Part shown: piece after piece, positions 36,649 to 44,150 of the stretch
Numbering within the stretch: the stretch's first letter is position 1
How the letters are laid out: every line of letters starts with the position of its first letter
Origin: JAYWGN01 sp043778255
GTDB lineage: Bacteria > Bacteroidota > Bacteroidia > Chitinophagales > Chitinophagaceae
Direction of reading: 5' to 3'
Assembly (NCBI GenBank): GCA_043778255.1
Contig: JAYWGN010000057.1
Location: 94,445 to 158,444, forward strand
Length of the DNA stretch: 64,000 nt
The notes under the pieces: generated by a model
The model's input: only the letters and a program-made list of their open reading frames with translations
What the model was told of the DNA's origin: nothing
Database searches by the model: none
Translations under genes and position numbers: made by a program

Positions 36649-36781
36649 TATGATAATATGATAATTTGCTAATTTGCTAAACAAGAATAAAGCAAAATAA
36701 ATTGTTGTAATAAAAAACAGAAAAGATTAATAATTAGATTCAAATTATTAATTTTTAATTATTAATTATTAATTAAGTATA

Positions 36782-38155
36782 ATGAATATAGCAGTAGTAG
36801 GAACAGGATATGTAGGGTTAGTAACGGGTACTTGCTTTGCCGAAACAGGCAATAATGTAGTATGTATTGACATTGATAGTACTAAAGTAGCAAAATTAAA
36901 AAGTGGACAAATAACCATTTTTGAACCAGGGTTAGAAAAACTTTTTGAACGAAATTTAAACGAAGGTCGCCTCTCATTTACCACCTCACTTGCTGAAGGT
37001 ATAGCAAATGCACAAATTATTTTTTTGGCATTGCCCACACCACCTGGTGCCGATGGTAGTGCCGATTTAAAATATATATTAGGCGTTGCCAACGATTTGG
37101 GTAGTATATTAAATAAAAATAACTATACCGTAATTATTGATAAAAGTACTGTGCCAGTAGGTACTGCCGAAAAAGTAAGACTAGCCATTACAAATGCTGC
37201 ACTTATAGCAAACCCCCATGGCGATGGTTTAGGCGAGGCTGCATTTGATGTTGTATCCAACCCTGAGTTTTTGAGAGAGGGTGTAGCAGTAGCTGACTTT
37301 ATGAAACCCGATAGGGTAGTAATAGGCACTAGCAGCAATAAAGCTAAAGAAATAATGAGCGAATTGTATGCCCCATTTGTACGTAGTGGTAACCCTGTAA
37401 TATTTATGAACGAAAAAAGTGCAGAACTTACAAAGTATGCTGCCAACTCTTTTTTGGCAACCAAAATTACTTTTATGAACGAAATTGCTCGGCTTTGCGA
37501 ACTAGTAGGAGCCGATGTAGATATGGTACGTAAAGGCATTGGCAGTGATGATAGAATTGGTAAACGTTTTTTATTTTCGGGCATCGGTTATGGCGGTAGT
37601 TGTTTCCCCAAAGATGTACAGGCACTCATACACTCCAGCAAGGAGGTAGCTTATGATTTTAAAATATTAAATGCTGTAACCGAAGTAAATGAATTGCAAA
37701 AAACGGTACTAATTCCTAAAATAGAAAAGTACTTTGGAGGTAATATTAAAGGCAAACACTTTGCCTTATGGGGCTTAGCATTTAAGCCCAATACTGATGA
37801 TATACGTGAAGCTCCAGCTTTGTATATAATTGACGCTTTGCTAAATGCAGGTGCTACCGTTACCGCTTTTGACCCGGAGGCTATGCCAAATGTACAAGCA
37901 GAAATTGGTGATAAAATTACCTATGCCAAAAACCAATATGAGGCTTTGCAAAATGCAGATGCATTAATAATAGCAACGGAATGGAGTGTATTTAGAACAC
38001 CTGATTTTGTAAAAATTGAAAATACACTTACTAACAAAGCCATATTTGATGGGCGAAATTTATTTGATTTGCATACATTACAAAAACTTGGTTTCCATTA
38101 CGAAAGTATAGGGAGAGAGGCAATAAGCCCCCTAATCCCGCAAGGGGGACTTTGA
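36782..38155 (+). CDS. ugd: UDP-glucose 6-dehydrogenase
   Basis: Oxidises UDP-glucose twice to UDP-glucuronate with NAD. It is 457 residues long with an N-terminal Rossmann motif VVGTGYVGLVTGTCFAE, the middle signature FLATKITFMNEIARLCE and the catalytic-Cys motif GYGGSCFPKD (Cys274). The UDP-binding C-terminal domain starts near residue 320 (LWGLAFKPNTDDIREAP). The last dozen residues (EAISPLIPQGGL) are encoded by a C/G-run repeat and are not part of the family. The next gene, UDP-glucuronate decarboxylase, uses its product. Confidence 0.95.
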   Translation: MNIAVVGTGYVGLVTGTCFAETGNNVVCIDIDSTKVAKLKSGQITIFEPGLEKLFERNLNEGRLSFTTSLAEGIANAQIIFLALPTPPGADGSADLKYILGVANDLGSILNKNNYTVIIDKSTVPVGTAEKVRLAITNAALIANPHGDGLGEAAFDVVSNPEFLREGVAVADFMKPDRVVIGTSSNKAKEIMSELYAPFVRSGNPVIFMNEKSAELTKYAANSFLATKITFMNEIARLCELVGADVDMVRKGIGSDDRIGKRFLFSGIGYGGSCFPKDVQALIHSSKEVAYDFKILNAVTEVNELQKTVLIPKIEKYFGGNIKGKHFALWGLAFKPNTDDIREAPALYIIDALLNAGATVTAFDPEAMPNVQAEIGDKITYAKNQYEALQNADALIIATEWSVFRTPDFVKIENTLTNKAIFDGRNLFDLHTLQKLGFHYESIGREAISPLIPQGGL

Positions 38156-38237
38156 CATAATAATTGACAAACAATAGTTTAATATAAATGGATTTACAAA
38201 TAAAAAATACTGAAGCTGTAAATCCCCCCTTAGGGGG
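38128..38237 (+). repeat. C/G-run palindromes entering the ends of two coding regions
   Basis: CCCCC (38128-38132) pairs with GGGGG (38144-38148) inside the last codons of ugd. A second palindrome, CCCCC (38225-38229) with GGGGG (38233-38237), followed by a longer G-run, lies inside the first codons of the decarboxylase gene. Both are of the Bacteroidota type CCCCCTnA...GGGGG and stand out in this AT-rich genome. Together they bracket the intergenic spacer. Confidence 0.7.
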
Positions 38238-39216
38238 TGGGGGGGCAAGGGTATTAATTACAGGTGCAGCGGGGTTTTTGGGTTCACACTTATGCGATAA
38301 GTTTGTTAATCAAGGCTTTCAAGTTATTGGTATGGATAATTTAATAACTGGCGAAATGAGTAATATTGCCCATTTAATGCCACTTTCTAACTTCGAATTT
38401 TACCACCACGATGTTACAAAGTTTATTCACATTGAAGGCAAGCTTGATTATATATTGCACTTTGCATCACCTGCAAGCCCTATTGATTATTTAAAAATTC
38501 CGATACAAACACTTAAAGTAAGTTCGTTAGGTACTCATAATTGTTTGGGTTTGGCTAAAGCCAAAAATGCCAGAATACTAGTAGCAAGTACCTCCGAAAT
38601 ATATGGCGACCCATTAGTACAACCACAAAATGAAGATTATTGGGGCAACGTAAATCCTATAGGGCCACGTGGAGTGTATGATGAGGCAAAAAGATTTCAA
38701 GAGTCCATAACAATGGCCTACCATACCTTTCACCAAGTGGAAACAAGAATTGTAAGAATATTTAATACCTACGGGCCACGTATGAGGCTTAACGATGGTA
38801 GAGCCTTACCCGCCTTTATAGGCCAAGCATTACGAGGCGAAAACCTTACTATATTTGGCGATGGTAGCCAAACCCGTAGCTTTTGTTACGTTACCGATTT
38901 GGTAGATGGGGTGTATAAATTGTTATTTAGCAATTACCAATTGCCTATTAATATTGGTAACCCCGACGAAATATCGTTACTCAACTTTGCCAAAGAAATA
39001 ATAACATTAACCAACACCACATTACCCATAACATACTTGCCCTTGCCAACCGACGACCCCAAACAACGTAAACCCGATATAACAAGAGCAGCCCAAATAT
39101 TACAATGGAAACCCTTAATTAATAGACAAGAAGGATTAGCTTTAACGTACCAATATTTTAAAAATTTACCCCAAAGTGAATTGCTCAAACAACCCAAACA
39201 ATTTATAACCGAATAA
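38188..39216 (+). CDS. UDP-glucuronate decarboxylase (UDP-xylose synthase)
   Basis: An extended SDR enzyme of 342 residues that converts UDP-glucuronate to UDP-xylose. The NAD motif ITGAAGFLGSHL begins at about residue 25. The catalytic Thr/Ser region is VASTSEIYGDP, and the YxxxK active site lies in GPRGVYDEAKRF. Family signatures RIFNTYGPRMRLNDGRALP and FGDGSQTRSFCYVTDLVDG are present. The first 23 residues (MDLQIKNTEAVNPPLGGGGA) are an extension encoded partly by a G-run repeat, so a later start may be used. It overlaps the next gene by one base (TAATG). Confidence 0.92.
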   Translation: MDLQIKNTEAVNPPLGGGGARVLITGAAGFLGSHLCDKFVNQGFQVIGMDNLITGEMSNIAHLMPLSNFEFYHHDVTKFIHIEGKLDYILHFASPASPIDYLKIPIQTLKVSSLGTHNCLGLAKAKNARILVASTSEIYGDPLVQPQNEDYWGNVNPIGPRGVYDEAKRFQESITMAYHTFHQVETRIVRIFNTYGPRMRLNDGRALPAFIGQALRGENLTIFGDGSQTRSFCYVTDLVDGVYKLLFSNYQLPINIGNPDEISLLNFAKEIITLTNTTLPITYLPLPTDDPKQRKPDITRAAQILQWKPLINRQEGLALTYQYFKNLPQSELLKQPKQFITE

Positions 39217-40511
39217 TGAATATATACCAACAATTAATTGATAAAAAAGAGAAACTAGCAGTAGTAGGTTTGGGCTATGTAGGCTTACCAATTGCATTAG
39301 AATTTGCAAAGCATATAAGCGTAATTGGGTTCGATATTAATGAGGCTAGGGTAGCACTAATGAACCAAGGTATTGACCCAAGTAATGAAATTGAAAAAGA
39401 ATATTTTAATAATAAGGATATCGTATTTACCCATAAAATAGAAGAATTAAGCAAAGCTAAATTTTTTGTAATAGCCGTACCCACACCTGTGGACGACCAT
39501 AAAGTACCCGACCTAACACCTGTATTAAGTGCATCTAATACCATTGGCAAAGTATTAAAAAAAGGTGATTATGTAGTATTTGAATCTACCGTGTACCCTG
39601 GCTGTACCGAGGAGGATTGTTTACCAATTATTGAAAAAATATCGGGGCTTACTATGGGTACCGATTTTAAATTAGGCTATTCGCCAGAAAGAATAAACCC
39701 AGGTGATAAAGTACATACACTTGCTAATACCATTAAAATAGTAAGTGGCTGCGACCACGAAAGTTTGCAAGAAATTGCTAAAACTTACGAACTTGTAGTA
39801 ACAGCTGGTGTACACCGAGCACCAACAATTAAGGTTGCCGAAGCTGGTAAAATAATAGAAAATACCCAACGAGATTTGAACATATCGTTAATGAATGAAC
39901 TGTCCATAATATTTGATAAAATGAACATTAATACATACGATGTAATAGAGGCAGCTAGTACCAAATGGAACTTTCATAAATACCAACCTGGGCTTGTAGG
40001 TGGGCATTGTATTGGTGTAGATCCTTACTACCTTACCTACAAAGCACAACAGCTTGGTTACAACTCCAAAGTAATAGCAGCAGGTAGGTTTGTAAATGAT
40101 GAGATGCCAAAGTATGTAGCTAAAAAAGTAGTACAACACGTTATAAAAAATGCTGCCTTTCCATCGAGTGCTAAAGTATTGGTATTAGGTGCTACCTTTA
40201 AAGAAGATGTAACGGATATTCGTAACTCCAAAGTATCTGATACGGTAAAGGAGCTATTAGATTATTCCATACTTGTTGACTTTTACGACCCAAATGCCGA
40301 TGCAGCCTCAGTGTTACACGAATATGGTGTTGCTATGGTAGCCGAAATTGGTAACCATTACGATGCTATTGTAATAGCCGTAGCTCACAAAGAATTTAAA
40401 GCATTTGACGAAAATTATTTTATAAGTATTACCAATAGCAATGCATTAATTGCCGATTTGAAAGGCCTATATCGCAATAAAATAACCACACTAAAATACT
40501 GGAGTTTATAA
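39216..40511 (+). CDS. UDP-HexNAc-type nucleotide-sugar 6-dehydrogenase (TviB/WbpA group)
   Basis: A 431-residue NAD-dependent dehydrogenase of the UDP-glucose/GDP-mannose dehydrogenase superfamily. The N-terminal motif is VVGLGYVGLPIALEFAK, and the active-site signature GGHCIGVDPYYLTYKA has catalytic Cys265. This form is typical of enzymes oxidising UDP-GalNAc or UDP-GlcNAc to uronic acids (TviB, WbpA, WbpO), not of UDP-glucose dehydrogenase. It starts within the stop codon of the decarboxylase. The presence of both dehydrogenase types suggests a polysaccharide with xylose or glucuronate and an N-acetylated uronic acid. Confidence 0.9.
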   Translation: MNIYQQLIDKKEKLAVVGLGYVGLPIALEFAKHISVIGFDINEARVALMNQGIDPSNEIEKEYFNNKDIVFTHKIEELSKAKFFVIAVPTPVDDHKVPDLTPVLSASNTIGKVLKKGDYVVFESTVYPGCTEEDCLPIIEKISGLTMGTDFKLGYSPERINPGDKVHTLANTIKIVSGCDHESLQEIAKTYELVVTAGVHRAPTIKVAEAGKIIENTQRDLNISLMNELSIIFDKMNINTYDVIEAASTKWNFHKYQPGLVGGHCIGVDPYYLTYKAQQLGYNSKVIAAGRFVNDEMPKYVAKKVVQHVIKNAAFPSSAKVLVLGATFKEDVTDIRNSKVSDTVKELLDYSILVDFYDPNADAASVLHEYGVAMVAEIGNHYDAIVIAVAHKEFKAFDENYFISITNSNALIADLKGLYRNKITTLKYWSL

Positions 40512-40527
40512 CCCAAAAAAAAATATT

Positions 40528-40541
40528 TTGGCCTTGGCCAA
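40528..40541. repeat. Short palindrome after the dehydrogenase gene
   Basis: TTGGCC TT GGCCAA forms a 6-bp palindrome with a two-base centre, between an A-run and the rfbB start. The loop is too short for a usual terminator and no T-tract follows. Confidence 0.4.
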
Positions 40542-40554
40542 TACATAAATAAAA

Positions 40555-41631
40555 ATGATAAATAATATGTTAAAAAACGGCAGCAATATTGTAATTACAG
40601 GTGGTGCAGGTTTTATTGGATCACATGTGGTAAGGTTATTTGTAACCCAATATCCTCAATATAATATTATTAATGTAGATGCATTAACTTATGCAGGTAA
40701 TTTGGAAAATTTGAGTGATGTTAAAGATGCTCCAAATTATACATTTTGCAAATTAGATATTACCGATGAAGTTGAAATGGCTAACTTTTTTGCATCACAT
40801 ACGGTTGATGCTGTTATACACTTAGCAGCCGAAAGCCATGTGGATAGGAGCATAACCGACCCACTATGTTTTATTAAAACTAATGTATTGGGAACTGCTA
40901 ATTTGCTTAATAATTGCCGCATACAATGGCATAATAATTACGATAATAAATTGTTTTACCATGTAAGTACCGATGAGGTTTTTGGTAGCTTAGGCAACGA
41001 AGGTTTTTTTACGGAATCCACTGCCTACGACCCTCGTAGCCCTTATAGTGCAAGCAAAGCAGCAAGTGATCACTTAGTAATGGCTTATCATCACACATAC
41101 AATATGCCTATTAAAATGAGCAATTGTAGCAACAACTATGGCTCACACCATTTCCCCGAAAAGCTAATACCGTTAATGATATTAAACATTATAAACAAAA
41201 AACCACTGCCCGTATATGGCAAAGGCGAAAATGTGAGAGATTGGCTGTATGTTAATGATCATGCAAGGGCTATTGATACTATATTTCACAACGGCAATAT
41301 TGGCGAAAGTTATAATGTAGGAGGCTTTAATGAATGGAAAAATATTGATTTGGTACACCTACTTTGTACTATTATGGACGAACAGTTGCAACAGCCCAAA
41401 GGCACTGCAGCACAATTAATAACTTATGTAACCGACAGAAAAGGGCATGATTTACGCTATGCCATAGATGCTACAAAACTTAATAAACAATTGGGATGGA
41501 GCCCAAGTGTAGTATTTGAGGAAGGCTTGTTGAAAACTGTGCAATGGTACTTGCAAAATACGGAGTGGATTAATAATGTAACTAATGGTGCTTACCAAAA
41601 CTATTATAACCAACAATATAATACTTTATAA
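40555..41631 (+). CDS. rfbB: dTDP-glucose 4,6-dehydratase
   Basis: Converts dTDP-glucose to dTDP-4-keto-6-deoxyglucose, the second step to dTDP-L-rhamnose. It is 358 residues long with NAD motif ITGGAGFIGSHVVRLF, the diagnostic HLAAESHVDRSI, the STDEVFGSLG segment with catalytic acid residues, and YSASKAASDH with Tyr164 and Lys168. The signature NCSNNYGSHHFPEKLIPLMI is also present. Met5 (40567) is an alternative start that would begin closer to the Rossmann fold. It is followed 2 bases later by rfbC. No rfbA is in the window. Confidence 0.96.
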   Translation: MINNMLKNGSNIVITGGAGFIGSHVVRLFVTQYPQYNIINVDALTYAGNLENLSDVKDAPNYTFCKLDITDEVEMANFFASHTVDAVIHLAAESHVDRSITDPLCFIKTNVLGTANLLNNCRIQWHNNYDNKLFYHVSTDEVFGSLGNEGFFTESTAYDPRSPYSASKAASDHLVMAYHHTYNMPIKMSNCSNNYGSHHFPEKLIPLMILNIINKKPLPVYGKGENVRDWLYVNDHARAIDTIFHNGNIGESYNVGGFNEWKNIDLVHLLCTIMDEQLQQPKGTAAQLITYVTDRKGHDLRYAIDATKLNKQLGWSPSVVFEEGLLKTVQWYLQNTEWINNVTNGAYQNYYNQQYNTL

Positions 41632-41633
41632 AT

Positions 41634-42182
41634 ATGCCCTTTGTAACCACACCATTTGACGGCTTACGTATATTTGAACCTATCATTTATAATGATGAGA
41701 GAGGCTATTTTTACGAAAGTTTTAATAAAAAAAATTATAACGAACTTGCCTTAACCAACGAATTTGTACAGGATAACCAAGCCTACAGCTGCTTTGGTGT
41801 AGTAAGAGGGTTGCATTACCAATGTGGCGATGCTGCACAAGCCAAATTAGTATCGGTATTGCAAGGTGCAGTTATTGACGTAGTAGTTGATTTGCGAAAC
41901 GATAGTGATACCTACGGCAAAAGTTTTTGTATTGAATTAAATGATACTAACAAAAAACAATTGTATGTACCACGGGGCTTTGCACATGGCTACTCGGTTA
42001 TAAGTAGCCATGCATTGTTTTATTATAAATGCGATAACTATTACAATAAAGCTGCCGAGGCTGGCATTAACTTATTAGATACAACACTTAATATTAATTG
42101 GCAAGTACCAACCAATAGTATGATACTATCGGATAAAGATAAAATATTAACTAATTTTAATGCTTCGCAAAAATATTTTTAA
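41634..42182 (+). CDS. rfbC: dTDP-4-dehydrorhamnose 3,5-epimerase
   Basis: A 182-residue cupin-fold epimerase of the rhamnose pathway. The catalytic His segment is VVRGLHYQCG near residue 59, the proton-transfer Tyr region is in the second half, and the signature QLYVPRGFAHGYSV has the second active His. It lies between rfbB and rfbD in the usual pathway order, and the 2-base gap to rfbB implies coupled translation. Confidence 0.95.
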   Translation: MPFVTTPFDGLRIFEPIIYNDERGYFYESFNKKNYNELALTNEFVQDNQAYSCFGVVRGLHYQCGDAAQAKLVSVLQGAVIDVVVDLRNDSDTYGKSFCIELNDTNKKQLYVPRGFAHGYSVISSHALFYYKCDNYYNKAAEAGINLLDTTLNINWQVPTNSMILSDKDKILTNFNASQKYF

Positions 42183-42200
42183 ACTAATTATATAGTTAAA

Positions 42201-43079
42201 ATGCCTTCAACAATATTAGTTACAGGTGCTAATGGCCAATTAGGAATGGAGTTGCAAGTACTAGCAAAAGCATTTACCCAATACCAATTTATATTTACTA
42301 CTAAAGATGTATTGCCTATACATGACGAATCGATTGTGCATTATTTTTTTAAAAAATACCAACCTCAATATTGTATAAATTGTGCTGCATACACTGCTGT
42401 TGATAAAGCCGAAACTGATGTAGCCCAAGCTACTTTAATTAACGAAACTGCCCCGCTTTACTTGGCACAAGCTAGTTTGCTATACCATACCAAACTTATA
42501 CATATATCCACCGATTATGTGTTTGATGGGGCTACTACCATACCCTATACCGAAACTGCAACTACTAACCCATTAAATGTATATGGGCATACCAAATTGA
42601 ATGGCGAAACTAATGTATTGCAAACCAACCCCAACAATATAGTAATACGTACAAGTTGGGTGTACAGTGAGTTTGGGAGTAATTTTGTAAAAACAATGAT
42701 TAGGCTATTACAAACAAAAGAAAGTATAAATGTAATAAATGACCAAATTGGTTCGCCCACTTATGCAGCTAGTTTGGCTACTATAATAATGCAAATAATT
42801 ACACTAATTAATACACAAAAAAGAGAGATAAACGGCATATATAATTACAGTAGCAACACCGAAATAAGTTGGTACAACTTTGCTACCGATATAAAATATA
42901 TACTTAACAGCAACTGCAATATTAATGCTATACCCACTACCGAATACCCAACACCAGCCATAAGGAGTAAGTATAGTGTGTTACATAAAACTAAAATTGT
43001 AAATGAATTGGGTATTGAATTAAGTGATTGGAAAAGTGACCTAAAAATTTGTATAAATAAATTATTGCTAAATAAATAA
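42201..43079 (+). CDS. rfbD: dTDP-4-dehydrorhamnose reductase
   Basis: An SDR of 292 residues that makes dTDP-L-rhamnose with NAD(P)H. The nucleotide motif VTGANGQLGMELQ is at the N-terminus. NCAAYTAVDKAE, HISTDYVFDG and the catalytic YGHTKLNGE (YxxxK-type, as Tyr-Gly-His-Thr-Lys) follow, then RTSWVYSEFGSNFVKTM. Only one base separates it from the YfiT-like gene. It completes the B-C-D part of the rhamnose pathway. Confidence 0.95.
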   Translation: MPSTILVTGANGQLGMELQVLAKAFTQYQFIFTTKDVLPIHDESIVHYFFKKYQPQYCINCAAYTAVDKAETDVAQATLINETAPLYLAQASLLYHTKLIHISTDYVFDGATTIPYTETATTNPLNVYGHTKLNGETNVLQTNPNNIVIRTSWVYSEFGSNFVKTMIRLLQTKESINVINDQIGSPTYAASLATIIMQIITLINTQKREINGIYNYSSNTEISWYNFATDIKYILNSNCNINAIPTTEYPTPAIRSKYSVLHKTKIVNELGIELSDWKSDLKICINKLLLNK

Positions 43080-43080
43080 A

Positions 43081-43620
43081 ATGAGTACTGAAAATAATGT
43101 AGATGATAAATTGGCTTACCCAATTGGTAAATATATACCACAACCATTTAGCGAAAAGCTAAAAAGAGAATGGATGCAGGACATACAATTTTTGCCCGGC
43201 TTAGTAGAGCATGCTATTGAAAATATGGACAGCTACCAACTTGAAAAACCCTATAGAGTAGGTGGGTGGAATAGTAAGCAAGCAGTACACCATATAGCCG
43301 ATAGCCATATAAATGCCTACATACGTTTTAAACTAGGTATGACGGAGGATAACCCCACTATAAAGCCATACAACGAGGCACTTTGGGCTATTACAAAAGA
43401 TGTAAATGAAGTGCCTATTAACATTTCCATTACGCTGCTTTATGCTTTGCATACAAGGTGGTACCATTACTTACTTAGCTTAACTACTACCGATTGGCAA
43501 CGTACAGTAGTACACCCTGAGCATAACAAACAAATGACCCTATGGCACTTATTGGGCATGTATGCTTGGCATGGCAAACACCATGTAGCACATATTCAGT
43601 TGGTGAAAGACCGTAAATAA
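43081..43620 (+). CDS. YfiT-family DinB-like metal-dependent hydrolase/transferase
   Basis: A 179-residue four-helix DinB/YfiT protein. Members bind a metal with three His residues, seen here in VHHIADSHINAYIRF (near residue 64) and AWHGKHHVAHI (near 162). In Bacillus the family includes bacillithiol S-transferases; in Bacteroidota the thiol cofactor is often bacillithiol too, but the exact activity here is unknown. It is coupled to rfbD by a 1-base gap yet has no evident role in rhamnose synthesis. Confidence 0.85.
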   Translation: MSTENNVDDKLAYPIGKYIPQPFSEKLKREWMQDIQFLPGLVEHAIENMDSYQLEKPYRVGGWNSKQAVHHIADSHINAYIRFKLGMTEDNPTIKPYNEALWAITKDVNEVPINISITLLYALHTRWYHYLLSLTTTDWQRTVVHPEHNKQMTLWHLLGMYAWHGKHHVAHIQLVKDRK

Positions 43621-44150
43621 TTTTTCAATTTATAACTTAGCTTTTTTTTGTTTGTATTTACTATTGCTACCCTTTTGCTACTTATACCAAATACATTACA
43701 AATACTGCATAAAATATGGATTTGTATTGGCTCATTTATTAGTTGTATTTTCACATTCTTTTAATAAATTTCCGTCTTGGTGGGGTTTCGGTTTACCGCA
43801 TTAGGCGTTTCTGTCTAGGTGGGGTCTTGTGGCTCGTACCTAACCCTACCGTAAAGTTAACTTTGCATATTGCACTTAAACAAAATACAATTTGTAATTT
43901 TATTCATTAAAAAGAACTAACTAATAAACGTTGGGGTCGCACCAAAGCCCGTACCGCCAAATGCGGTAAACCGAAGACCCCAACGGGACAAGAAAAACCA
44001 AAGAACTCAATGGGACAAAATAGTAAACCCTAACAACCATTATTCTACATAAGTCTATCCATATTCACTAATAATTCCCTAACAAAATTTCAATTTATTA
44101 TTTCCCATTTTTCAACGATATTTGCAACACACTAGCTTTATTTACACAAT
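43621..44150. other. 530-bp intergenic region before sucA
   Basis: It holds the large imperfect inverted repeat listed separately. The remaining sequence is AT-rich with no ORF, and I found no exact TAnnTTTG box before sucA; the nearest is GATATTTG at about 44119-44126. Confidence 0.6.
43772..43990. repeat. Large inverted repeat, possible MITE or REP-like element
   Basis: The left arm (43772-43807) and right arm (43955-43990) pair over about 35 bases with few mismatches. The core TTCGGTTTACCGCATT on the left matches AATGCGGTAAACCGAA on the right exactly. Between the arms, a GGTGGGGTC/GTTGGGGTC unit recurs at about 43818 and 43930, so a smaller motif is repeated four times over both orientations. 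GC content is well above the surroundings. No transposase or clear target duplication is seen. Confidence 0.75.

Noticed and set aside
40528..40541. TTGGCCTTGGCCAA as a terminator inside the polysaccharide operon
   Set aside because: The two-base centre cannot form a stable loop and no T-tract follows.
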